From NCBI RefSeq assembly GCF_021347895.1, contig NC_067117.1, forward strand, positions 21,818,358 through 21,882,357: DNA of 64,000 nucleotides, written 5' to 3'. Numbering within the stretch: position 1 is the stretch's first letter; every line of letters begins with the position of its first letter. A program made the position numbers and the translations under genes. Below are positions 50,501-62,130 of this stretch, piece by piece. The DNA comes from Acanthochromis polyacanthus. Its lineage: Eukaryota; Chordata; Actinopteri; Pomacentridae. The notes under the pieces were generated by a model. The model was given only the letters and a program-made list of their open reading frames with translations, was not told the origin of the DNA and did no database searches.

Positions 50501-53130
50501 ATTTTCAGGCTTTGAATCCGTTATAAAGAAATTAGAACGCCTGTGGTTATTTCATATCATCCAGCCGGCACATGATAAGTTTTCATTTCCAGCCGTTGCC
50601 CCTACTTTAACACACTAGCTTAATGTAAGCTTTGCTCAGTCTGGGTTAGGTGTTGGTGTGTTTGTGTACGCTCAGTAATGTCTATTGTGACCTCCAGTGA
50701 GGGGGGGGTCAGCCAGCTCCTCTGCCAGCTTCCTGTCATACAGTGTCACCCAAATAAGATCGACAGAAGCAGACACGCTGCCACGGGCCTAAAATTTCCT
50801 CTTCCCTTACCACCCATCCATCAGTCTGTATATGTCAGCGTCTTCTTTGTAGCATCCGCTGCCTCTCCGCATTTCACCGTCATCTTCTGTCTGTCGTTCA
50901 CTCTGTTGCACGCATTAATAAATGCAAATCTTTGCTGCTGAAAGAGTGAACATGTACACAGGCAGGGCTTCACACTGTGATTTTTCTTGACAAAACAAAC
51001 TATATTCATAATCCTGTCAGTGTTCAGCACTAAATTGCACATACACAGTAGAACTCATTATTACATGTGGTGGATGTTACCACTGGAATCAAAATCCTAC
51101 CTATAACCTATCCACACATGTAAGGCTGTATGGCACCATGGGATCTACATATTAAAGTCCACCCCAGAGAATAGGTAATAAATGTCATTGTTAATCTTGA
51201 GGAGTTTTACAGAAAAGCCACAACCTTGTCATGGAGAGCTCTCATTAAAGCAGCTCTTCCCACCTCCTGCCATTGTGCCGCTGCGTTATGACAGCATACG
51301 TAATGAAAACCACCTGCACGAGAGCGGATTGTTTATCATAAACTATTATTAGCCGCCATTTCCATTCACTCGGCACGATGAGCACGGTGCCGCTGCTGAC
51401 AAGTAATGACAGATTGAACTTAATGGCCAACAGTGATAATGCAGTCTTCAAATCTGACAGCTGCACTCTCATGACTTTGACATGCTACTGCAGCGAACCT
51501 CCACCATTAGTAGCTTTCATGATGTGTCTACATGGGGCTGAAGCAAATCAGTATTTTTTCCTAAGATTTTCTGTTTGGCGAGCACTCACTGCCTTCACTG
51601 GCTGGGTTAGCTCTAGACGTTCTAGACTTAAAAGTACCGGCAGTGTTTTGTCACCAGCACCTGAACATTCTAAGCTCTCCTGTAGATGGTTTTAAAAAAA
51701 ACAGTTTCTTTGGGGCAATGTTTCCCTGGAGAAATCTGTAGGTTTTCAGGTATTTGCATACACAAAGTGGGTTGGAAATCGTTGTTTTAATAATGACAAA
51801 AGGAAATAGTTTGAGAAGGAAGCTCAGATCTGCACATCTGATCAATCGCAGCATGAAGTGGGTTTCAGGGTTTGTCACAGGGGTGGACCCAAATCAGGCG
51901 TTATACTCATAGCTGCTTTTCCACAGTCAACACGCTACTTACCCAAAACACAGAATTAGAATTAACTGGAATGTGTTTATATGCAGCATCTGATCTGGTT
52001 TCAAATCTACCGCCAATCAAAAATGAAAATGCAGTCGAGGTGCTACACTGGGCTCCATGGGGTTAATGCATGTGAGTCCCTCCCTTTGAAACTGTTGGTT
52101 GGTTCTGTTTTTATAGAAACAAGCTGAGAAATAGAGAGATCAGTGAAGACAGTGAAGAAGTTGGCCAAAGCTCATTATTACTATTATCCATTTGTAATGT
52201 TAGCATGAGCTATTGGTTGTTGTTGGGTTATGTTTTGTTGTGTCTTACGTATATAACCTTTCTTGACGTAAATAAAATATGAAGGGAAAGGGAAGGTTTG
52301 TTTTGTTTATAGATGCCGAAGGCCTGAGGACAGCCAGTGGTTCTAAATGCAGCATATAGAAGCTTTAATGTCATACCTTAACCCTGCTCATCTGTAAGAG
52401 CACACTTCCAGAACGTTTAATTTTTAGTAGGTTAAAGACAGCGACTTTTGGGCTTGTAGCACATTGTCTACCTTTTAACAATTTGAAAGAGGCATTGTTT
52501 ATGTTTTGACAACGTATATTTAATGAATTATTGATGCCGGAAGTCCGTATCTGCGAATATCTTTCCAACTTTACGCCTAATAATAGTAGTAACTATGTTC
52601 ATTCATTCACTGCAGAAAGTGTATTCAATCAGTATGCAGTTGAAGCTAAAGTTACACTCTGTGTGTAGATATGCCTGGATGTAATCTGAAGTGATTGGAA
52701 CTCCTAATTAAAAAACAAAACAAAAACATTTGTCTTTCCAAAAACACTTAGTGATACACACACACACTGTGATAAGATCATTACAGTAACAAATGCATCA
52801 ACAAGAGATGATAAATCCTGTTGAACTAAATACAATCTGCTGCTTTACTTTTGACCTTTCTACACCTACGTTCTGCTTCTCCTGCCATTATGTTGTGATT
52901 TTAGATGAACATACACTGACAGTAATGGTAGTTATATTTATAGGTATTTATACTGCTGAAAACATATCTGGGGGATATTTGATAACCTATGGATCACCTA
53001 ATCTCCTTGTTTTACAGGTAAACAAAAAGCAACTCGTAGGAAGCTCTGCTCTGACATTCAGCCATGTCATCTGCTTTGAACAAAATCAAAGAAAAACTAA
53101 AACATAAAGAAGCTAATCCAATAGATCGAA
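47581..53130. other. 5' flank of MAGI1, no exon recognised
   Basis: It is mostly unclassified. A repeat copy lies at 52067-52098. The stretch 50660-50940 includes a POU octamer ATGCAAAT at about 50921-50928. The stretch 51240-51480 is repeat-poor with several CpGs and is a candidate regulatory element. In other vertebrates the next gene upstream of MAGI1 is SLC25A26. No mitochondrial-carrier exon could be recognised here. Confidence 0.35.
52067..52098. repeat. Dispersed repeat, copy 2
   Basis: It matches 3743-3774 at 30 of 32 positions in the same orientation. Downstream text ('gaaacaagctgagaaatag', 'atcagtgaagacagtgaag') looks like part of a longer fish repeat that is not preserved in copy 1. 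Confidence 0.5.
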
Positions 53131-53480
53131 GTACACTGTAAAATGTAATAAGCTGACTTTACTTTAAAAAGTCAGGAAACTGATTGCCTCAAAATTCCCA
53201 AGTAAAGTAAATAATTCATTTTAAGTTGTTAAAGCTGAAAATAACTGTGTTTAGACAACTCAGATATCAGTAAACCTGAGTGAAGTTAACTAAAAATCAT
53301 TAGTTAGGTTAACTATAAAATGTCAATTTTGTTTGCTTAAATTTATGAGTCATGTAAATTAAGCAGTACTCGTAAAAATAAGTTAACTTTACAAGTTTAA
53401 GCATTCACCTTACTAGCAAAATATCAGGAAACTGATTGCTTCGATATGCTCAAGTAAGATGAACTTAAAGTGATAAGCTA
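53131..53480. repeat. Unclassified interspersed repeat with internal duplication
   Basis: The motif CAGGAAACTGATTGC occurs at 53173 and again at 53425, each followed by a related 'tcaagtaa' and 'ttaaag' pattern, so the element contains two diverged copies of a roughly 60-bp block 252 bp apart. The start 'acactgtaaaatgtaataag' is familiar from fish repeats. It is non-coding. Confidence 0.5.
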
Positions 53481-53560
53481 TTGAAACAAAGAAGGACAAC
53501 AGTTTGAATGGAAACAAAGTTTAATAATGTAACTTTTTTGTTCAGAACACACCTTACATA

Positions 53561-53955
53561 CAGGAGTTCTTAAAGTGCAGTCTGTGGGACAATGGCAACC
53601 CACTGAGTAAAGGTGACATAAAAATGCATGCTTCCTATAAAATATTTGATTAACAGTTAGAACAACCTTATTTAGTTTGTAACCCCACTATATGTCACTA
53701 TAGTATATCACAATACAAAGTGGAAAATAGGCTAAATCACGCCGTAATGCAAAAATTGCAGGAACTTGCCAAAAAGTCATAAAACCGTGTAAAATTATTA
53801 AAAAATATTATATTTTTGTATTACATAGAAAGCATGTAATATAAAAGACTAATTTTTTCAGAAAAAAACTGACACGACTTTTTTCTTGGGAGGCCTTCAA
53901 TCCAATACTGAGTCCCTAAAACAGCCCTCAGTAGTTAAAACTTTGAGAATTCCTG
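53561..53955. mobile_element. hAT-type MITE with 8-bp target duplication
   Basis: The left end is CAGGAGTTCTTAAAGT; the right end is ACTTTGAGAATTCCTG, its inverse with two or three mismatches. The flanks are CTTACATA (53553-53560) and CTTAAATA (53956-53963), an 8-bp duplication with one mismatch, as hAT transposases make. The consensus end CAGGGGTTCTCAAA is a known teleost hAT family. It is 395 bp and non-coding. Confidence 0.75.
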
Positions 53956-53963
53956 CTTAAATA

Positions 53964-54384
53964 TCTCTGTTGACGATTGGTGGGAACTATAGAAAAACTC
54001 AGTAGTCAATTGCAGGGCCTAACATATATCTTAACATCAATAAAGTGAACAGCAGACATAGCTCAACTGTTTACAATCCACCTATTGCATGACTGCAAAA
54101 TAAAATCATTATTTCAACTGACTGTGCAACTGTAATTCTTGTGTTTGAGCCAGCTCCCGCTAAAAACTACTAAGAGCTTTCTGATTTAAATTCTTAGTGG
54201 TTGAGTTTAGAACTGCATGCTGGGGTGGATTCAACAACATCGTCACACTCCAAAGCAGAGCACCTGTCTGCTGAACAGAGAATACTAAACTGCTGAAACA
54301 GTTGGTCTGTCCTTCTGTAAGTTAAAGTTAAACAGGAAGTGATTCATTGAGGATGTCGTCCATTTGGTCTCCTTCTTAACAACC

Positions 54385-54435
<51 letters not shown>

Positions 54436-57400
54436 ACATGCCTCCGATTTCTGGTGGCTGTCACAGATGTAGAAACAGGGAGAACTGTATAATGTGATGT
54501 TTCCTGACACCTGACCTTTCAGTACAACTGGAAGCAGCTTCTCTTCTCTCTACATCACCCCAAAGCCTCCTTCTGTTTGGAAGTTTCCAACATCTTTCCC
54601 TCCAAAATTTCACATTTCAGTCTTTAATGATTTCGCAGGCTTTTTTTTGTATGTCAAATGACATGAAGTGAACTTTGTATAAATATTTAACGGAGCTTCG
54701 TATTTCTTTTTAATGCTTAGGATCTCTGATGGGTCAATGAAGTCTCATAACCAGAAGTCTGAAAGTTTTTTTAGGGCAAGTCTAGCTCGACTTTTGCTTT
54801 GATGAATGAGATCAGACTGTTGCAAGACATCGTAGCACCATCCAGAAAACGCAAAATGTGTTGTGATGGATGAAAGCAGTGCCGTGCCCAACATGCATGT
54901 GTATCCGCAGCCTGCAGGCCACACGTGGCCTCGTATCATCCGTGGCGTGACATCATATTGCTGCACCGTTTTGCACATTTGAGAGGCAGCATCTGCATCA
55001 TTCATAAGTCATTAAAACCATATGAACCTTTTTTCCGAGGCCTACCGGCGCATCGCGGCATAGCTCCCCGGAGTGGCTCCCCGCATTGTATAACAAGCGA
55101 GTTTTTTGCTCAAGTCATGTCAGCTGACCCGTGACTTATCTGTGCTCATCACCTAACACTGGCTCTGTGGATGAGGAGGATCATTTTTCTGCTTTAGATG
55201 TCACTTTAATCTGTTTTACCTCTGTGCCCTGATAATGCCTCATTCATCATAATATCCACAAAGAGTTGGAGGGAGGGAGAGAGGGGGAAAGAGTGAAATC
55301 CTTCTTTTAACTAAAGCAGCGCCGCAAAGCTCGGTGTTGCCCTGGAAGATTAAGGATGAATGCTCGGCACAAAAAGGCCATCAGATTATGTGACAGGGCT
55401 ACAGAGGGCTGTCGTATCAAAGCCGATGACAGAGAGAAGGGAGGGCGGGGAAGCATAAACAGGCACTAATGAGGTACTTGGTATAGTTTGGACTCTGTTC
55501 TACTGTAAACGGTACTGTGCTGAAACGGTCTCTATTCAGGCTTTAAATGTGAATCAAGAGTGAGCGACGTGAACTGAGCTTTTTAACCAAGGGCCAGGAG
55601 CGGGACACTGAGTGAATTATACACATTATTCAGCATATTTAAGTGCCGAAATTCACGTCAGCACTTTCTCCAAGCTGGCTGTGATCCCAAGAAATAAAAA
55701 ATCAGCTGGATCTGGATGCTGCAAATGTTTGCCTCACCCATGACTTTGACAGAGCACAGAAAAGGCCGACTTTCCTTTCACTTGGCTTTGGGAAGGAGAA
55801 GAATGCGCTGCCCATCACTTATAAATACTTTATGTAGATTCTCAAAGGTATAAAGGAACATGTCAACACTATAGTTGGATATGTGTAACATGCATTTTGA
55901 CAGAAGCCCATTGGGGATCTGTCTTGTGTATACACGGATTATTCAGAAGGAAGCCATGTTTGCTTTGTTGCTATAACAAACACTCATATCTACACACCTG
56001 CAAAGTATGAACACATGAGCTTCTTCAAGGAGCCTCACCACATCTCCCGACACCACTGCCGGCTCTGAGGATGCCTTCAGACATATGACATGTGGGTCAT
56101 GGTGTCAGGAGTGCTCCGTATTGCCCTCCAAAGCTCCTCCCGTCAGCGGGGACCCAGAGAGGATCATCTCCTTTTTTGGACTGGCAGCTGAGCAGAGTTA
56201 AGTATCGTTTTTTTTTTTTTTTATCTGCATTTTCAGAGCCTTAGGGAGCGGATTGACTGTATTTAGATGAAGATGACTGGTGGAAATTTGTCCATTTACA
56301 TAACAAGTAAGAAGTTTAGCTTAGTCCCCTGGATTTTTTTAGGGAGGGGACAGGTGCAGAAGGCACACAAGATTTAATTTCACTTTCTCAGACATTAAAT
56401 ATTGATAAACATCGGGTGTGCATGCACTTTCATTTATGCATGCTAGTACAGAACTTACATACTTTGCATATGTAGTGAGCCTATCAACTATCACCCGTCA
56501 GTCTGAGAACGTTTAAGCCAAATTCATGTCAGTGTATTGAAGATCAAATCAGTTACTTCAAATTTTAAAATAAAAATACAAGTATCATTTGGACTCTCTA
56601 CAAGTGCCAAGAGATAATTCTTGATTCTTCACCCACATGATGACAGCAATCCATATATTTCATCTAATAATTCCACAATAATCACTGCCTTATGTGCTAT
56701 TAGCTTCAATCTGCTGTTTTTTTGTGAACTTGACACTCAAGAAGCGCCTGGGAAGGAATCGAATAGATAAAATAAAGCAAGAGCAAAGAGAAAGTGAGGG
56801 AGAGATGATGATGATCTGTGATGATTAGCCGGGTATGACTGGGTTTGGTCACGTGGGTCATGTTAAAGCAAAACTGAATAATTCAAAGCAACTCAAGACA
56901 ATGTCAGTGCCGAGCAGTGTTTTTCTCAGTGCTCTCCCACACCAGCCTCACAACCACACGGCCTGGACTAAAACAGAAGCAATCAAGTGGACGTTTTAGG
57001 GTTAGAGCCCAGCTGCACAGGCTGCTGATGCTCTCTGCACTTGCCATTTTACATGTTCTTCTATGTTTTAAAGGGGAATATGTGAAGTGCAGCCTCCAAA
57101 ATAATATATAGAGATCTGCTTCTGCTGCGATACTGTCTCCTCCTGTAATATGTTCTAAAGACAATAAAAGGCATCGTAAGAAGTTTGAGATAATACAAAA
57201 AAGATTAAATGAAAGGATTGTGAATGGAGCAGTGTTTACACATGGATAATTCATGCTAAGACCATATGATCTGTCCAGTCTGTCCACCGGGCATTCCCTC
57301 TTGCCCCAGCAATCGCTTTGCGTTTCCCCCTGATTTCAGATGCGATCATTTGAAGATGCTCGGCCAGGCCACATGAGATGGTATTTGCGCTCCTCCACCT

Positions 57401-57705
57401 CCTTCCTTCTCTGCCTTGATCTTTCCCGTGTACCAGCGCGTTTCTAATCAACAGCTGAAGAAGGCCGCTCAGAGAATCAATGGAATTAGTCAGAAAAAAC
57501 TGATCCATCGCGAGCACAACATGAAAGAACGTTTTCTGACTGAATATGTAACATCAGCTAATGAAATGCAAAGCTTTCTAAATAAAACATGTTCTTTGAC
57601 TTGAAAAAAAAAAAAGATAGAAGACTTACCAGATAAGACCACAAACAGACAAAATGCTCCCACTGGCCTGAATAATATACAAAACAGCAAGAACAAAACT
57701 ATATA
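53964..57705. other. 5' flank of MAGI1, no exon recognised
   Basis: Contains the GAAA microsatellite, a T15 run (56208-56222), and a repeat-poor, CpG-bearing patch at 54870-55140. Mixed-composition stretches at about 55300-55450 and 57280-57600 also lack repeats and could be conserved non-coding DNA. Confidence 0.35.
54385..54436. repeat. (GAAA)13 microsatellite
   Basis: About thirteen uninterrupted GAAA units. Confidence 0.95.
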
Positions 57706-57944
57706 TACACTACCAGTCCAACAGTTTGGACACACCTTCTCATATAATGGGTTTTATTTACTTATTTCGTACATTGTAGACTGATACTGAAGACATTAAA
57801 ACTACAAAAGAATACATATGGAACTATGTTGTAAACTAAAAAGTGTTAATCTTCTTCGGTATTAATCTACAATGTACAAAATAAAGCAAATAAATAAAAA
57901 GCATTGAATGAGAAGGTGTGTCCTAACTTTTGACTGGTAGTTTA
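57706..57944. mobile_element. Fold-back MITE, Tc1-like
   Basis: The left end reads TACACTACCAGTCCAACAG then TTTGGACACACCTTCTCAT. The right end is the inverse (ATGAGAAGGTGTGTCC ... TGACTGGTAGTTTA). Similarity between the arms continues well inwards ('gtacattgtaga' on the left against 'tctacaatgtac' on the right), so most of the 239 bp could form one hairpin. TA at the borders fits Tc1/mariner insertion. It is a common teleost family. Confidence 0.8.
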
Positions 57945-60900
57945 TACTGTTTGATTTGTTGAATGTATTTTCAACATTATGGACATTTTAATTTGATTTG
58001 ATTCTGTTTTATCGCACCAATTCATAGCAGAATGCAGTGAAACTCAACGGATCGATTAGATTCTTTGGCAACAGTTAATGTTGATATTTAAAGTTACTCT
58101 GAGGGCCACAGGTGCATGTCATTGGTTCTGTTATTGCTGGTGCAATGCATCACTGCTTACTGTAGTTACTTCCCCAATGTCAGCCACTGGAAACAGATGG
58201 AATGGCACTTTATGGTGCAGTCTGACAAGCTTTTGCCCCTTATTCATTTATAGGTCCCAGGGGAGATATGTACTGCAAACTGCAGATAAGTCCTCGTCAG
58301 GGTTCAGTCAGATTGTGAGAGGCTGGTTGATAGACCTCTGGTTTAGGAAATATTCTTTGTTTACTTACAGATACTTCAGATAAAACTTTACTTACCCTAA
58401 AGGAAATTATTTTTCTTGTTTCTTATTCTTGTTTTGTGTTTAAATTATTTCACCCGAAGAGAAAAAGGTATTCTGCAGCGACTGACAAATTTTTGACAGT
58501 CATCATGTATAATTTAAAAATGTTTAACCAGCCCACTGGTGATGCTTACTCTCCCAGACTGTGTTTATTATTCTGCCCTTTATTATTTTTATTTGTTAAG
58601 GTGCTTTAAATCTGGGGTAGACAGTGTTTCTTTTTGCATCACTGGGCCAAGATTCCACACTAACCTTTAGTTGTAGCATGTTGTAATTGAAGTGCTTTGA
58701 GAGGAAACTTGACTTCTGCACCTCCTTTTGGCTCAGTTTTCAGGCTTTAGAAATTCTAGCCTGTGATCTTATTTTTCAACCAATAACAGGGCTTCACCCA
58801 GAACAGTAAAAACAGCAACAAAGATCAGAGTTAAAGCAACATATTTTGGGGAAAGATGGAGGACTTTCACTCAGAAGACTGGTGCTGGAATACGGGGTGA
58901 AGCCAGACTCAAATGGCAACTTTTAGATTGATTATTTTTGCTGATGTCTAAGGGGGTGAGAGAAGAAAGAGGGAGATGCTTTAAATATATAGTTAGTATC
59001 TAAATTAAGTAAAAAGGTAATCTGTTCCTGTTGTTTGATCAGAACTGACTGGCAACATTAGCGACGAATTCCACAATTGTCATTCGATTGTGAACCAAAC
59101 CTTGCTCAGTTCTTACTCGTGCAATGGAATATCCTGTGTGACGTCACCTTCTTTCATATGAAACAGTGTGACTCTCACAGTGACTGGTTGAGAAAGCATG
59201 TTTTCAAGGGCATTGAAGTTTTCACCTTTACCACTGGTGACCACACCCATCATTCATTCCCTTTGGGTGAGGCCAGCACCAAAAACCAGACATGAAATGA
59301 ACACAAGAGGTCAGAAAAACAAAGCCTGGTGTAGTTTTATATTTCACTGACAAAAGACAGATTTCTAAAACCATGTAGTATAGGTCTGCCTCCATTGATT
59401 AGACATGGCACTGAGAATTGAAAGACTATGCTTGCTTTCTCTTATATTTACAGTTCTCACGAATGCTGCCTGTCAGTATTGACAGACTTTGGAATAAAGC
59501 CACAGTGACTACAGCCAAACAGTGTCAGTGACTCAAATGCACCTCTCTTATGTGCTGCTCTCAGTGTCAGCCTTGAACTACCTGCCATGCTGTCACACAG
59601 TGGAAAACAAGGCTGCTATTGTGTCCAGGTGCTCCTTTGTTTGTTTGACCCAGCTGGGCTGCTGGGCATGACGGAAGACTGGAGCCCACAACTGGGGGGA
59701 GAGAGGCAGGCGGGTACCATTGTCCTTGGCAAATTCCTCCCCACATCAGGCGTGAGTCCATTCCTCACTGCTGCTGTGTTTGGATTTGGTGGGAAACTTG
59801 CCTCAGAGTCAGAGGATTACGATGACTGGCATCTTTAAATGTGTTTTGAACTCTGTACACTGGCCTTTTGTATGCAGCAGGTACAGTAACTGTTTACAGC
59901 TGTTTACATTGCAAGTTTCTTGTAAATGTAACTGTTATCATGCCCCTGATTATTATTATTATTATTCATAAATACATCTATAAATGCCACACTGTTATTG
60001 CTGGTGTCTATTCTTTCTTATTTCACCCAGTTTGTGAACTATTTTATACACAAACATTTTTGCAATGTCTCTGCAGACTTAACACGGAATCAGTGGAATC
60101 TGGATGGAGTCCAAAGAAAACTAAAGAATAGTCTTTTAATTTGCTCTACACAGTATGTCTTTAATGGTAATTTCCTAATAGTGGACCAAGACGGGGTTTG
60201 AATTAGAATTTTCGAGGTGCTCTTTGGACTTTGTTTTCTCAAGCACTGGTAAAAACAATTAGGTGTCAGCTATGAAAACACATAGGCCCAATATTTTTCT
60301 ACTGATTGGCTGGAATGACAGGGTCACAGATGAAAGCATTTGTTCTGGTTTTGAGGGTTCCTAAGCTGGCATGGGTTCGCCTTTGGGCATGAAGAAAGTT
60401 TGCCTGAGTGTCTGTTAAAACTCCAATAGAGGAAGCATAAGAGGCCTTCTGTAGGCAGGTGGTTCTCCTTTCATTAATTCAAGCAAAATGGACCCACTTG
60501 AACCAGCAGCCAACAGAGCTTTGTTCTACAGCAGTGGAAACTGATACAGAAGTTCTTCATCTGTTCTGTGTGCCATAAAAGTCACAAGGTTTGTGATTTA
60601 TCAAGTGTGCTCCATGTTGGAGGGGCTGATAATATGATCATCTGATACCGCGTGTGTGCTTGATAACTGTATTTAGCTTTCAAAATGAAGTTACGCACTG
60701 TGAAAGTGATTGTGCAGAAAGATTACTTTGCCAGTGAGTCATTGGTAATTCAGAAAATCCCACCAGTCATCAAATGAAGAGTCTTTTTTTTTTTTTTTTG
60801 CTTGATGAAGTGAAATTTATCCTGTATTTTAACTTTTGTTATAGGAGGCTTTGATGTGCACTACAATGGGCAGTATGGATAAGTCTTTTTGTGTTAAAGT

Positions 60901-61144
60901 CATCAACAACAGTGTACATACACATGTAAATATCATGTATATCACAGCAGTCTTGTGTTTCTAATGACTTCTGTAAGTCTGAATTTTCTATTATTCAATC
61001 ATTTAAACTCATGTGTCTCTGTCACCAAAAAAATATTTTAATCTCTAACTTAATCAGGATAAATACCATACAGATATATTTTTTCATTGTTTTCTTAAAG
61101 CTGTATCAATATAAATTAATAGATATACAGCTTTCTTCATTGAC
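57945..61144. other. Intergenic sequence, nothing coding recognised
   Basis: An ATT microsatellite lies at 59949-59966 and a T16 run at 60784-60799. No exon was recognised on either strand. Confidence 0.35.
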
Positions 61145-62130
61145 TAGGGATCAACTGATATGTCTTTTTCAGACCTGATACTAAATATTAGTAATCAAGG
61201 AGACAGTAACAGATACTTGAAACCTACATTCTTTTGCAGTAAAATTTAGAATAGTACAAATGCAAACACAACACTTTGTTGCGACCCTTTTGATGATTAC
61301 ATGTGGGTAATTAAAAATGAACACATGTTAAATTATATTTTAACATTTATCTTTCAGTCATGATTGGCTCGTACTTCTATCTAACCAATCACATAGTGCT
61401 GCGAGTGTGACACTGTTAGGAAGCACGAGCTCCCTACCACACCGCATGCAGATCTTTTATTTAGACAGGTGGACATGAATTATCTTATTTTTCTGTTTAT
61501 TTAGTAAAGTGGCTACAGAGAAAAATATACTTTTTAAAGCTAAGTTCACTTGTCTGGTTAATGTAAGCAGCCTGTTGACAAATACTGTACGTTTCCAGAA
61601 GTCCTCACCTGAGTTCCTTACTTGTGGAGGCCATCTTAGAGGTCCAGTGCAGTTCTTTTATTGGTTCCCTGAGTAGGCAGGACCTTAAAAATAATTGGAT
61701 TAAAGATGTGTCCGGATCGACCAATTTAAACTGAAAACCAAGTCCCTGCTCCATTTATGTGAGGGAAGTGAGAGAAAAGTTTGCTCATGACGGCAGCACA
61801 ATGCAGCTCTCCTGTTTAACTGAAGTTGTGAAAGTTTTCTTGGGCTTCATTTCCTTTTGGGGATATGATATTTGTTTAAAAATTGCAAATATACAGCGTT
61901 CGGTTTTCAAGCCCCCTTTTTTTCAGCATGATGTTGGTCATCCACATGCCTCGCAAGGCTTCCTGCATTCCTCCTTGCAACAAACTGCTCGACACCAGAG
62001 TGGAGGCTGCTGAGCCAGAGCCAAGGTAGTGCGTTTTAAAATAAATGTATTGCATTGGAAATCGGTTTTATAAAATTATTTGAAATTTGCTGAGTATCAG
62101 ATCAGCTAATCAATACCTTTGTCCGTGTGT
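61145..62130. mobile_element. hAT-like MITE or related element, decayed
   Basis: The left end 'tagggatcaactgatatg' followed by 'ttcagacctgatac' and 'attagtaatcaaggag' matches the start of a common fish hAT-type MITE (TAGGGATCGACCGATAT...). Internal 'gattggctcgtacttctatc' and 'gttaggaagcacgagctccc' also fit it. A possible right part is 'aaatcggttttataaaatta' near 62060, but the terminal CGATCCCTA is absent. The right boundary is a guess. Confidence 0.45.
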
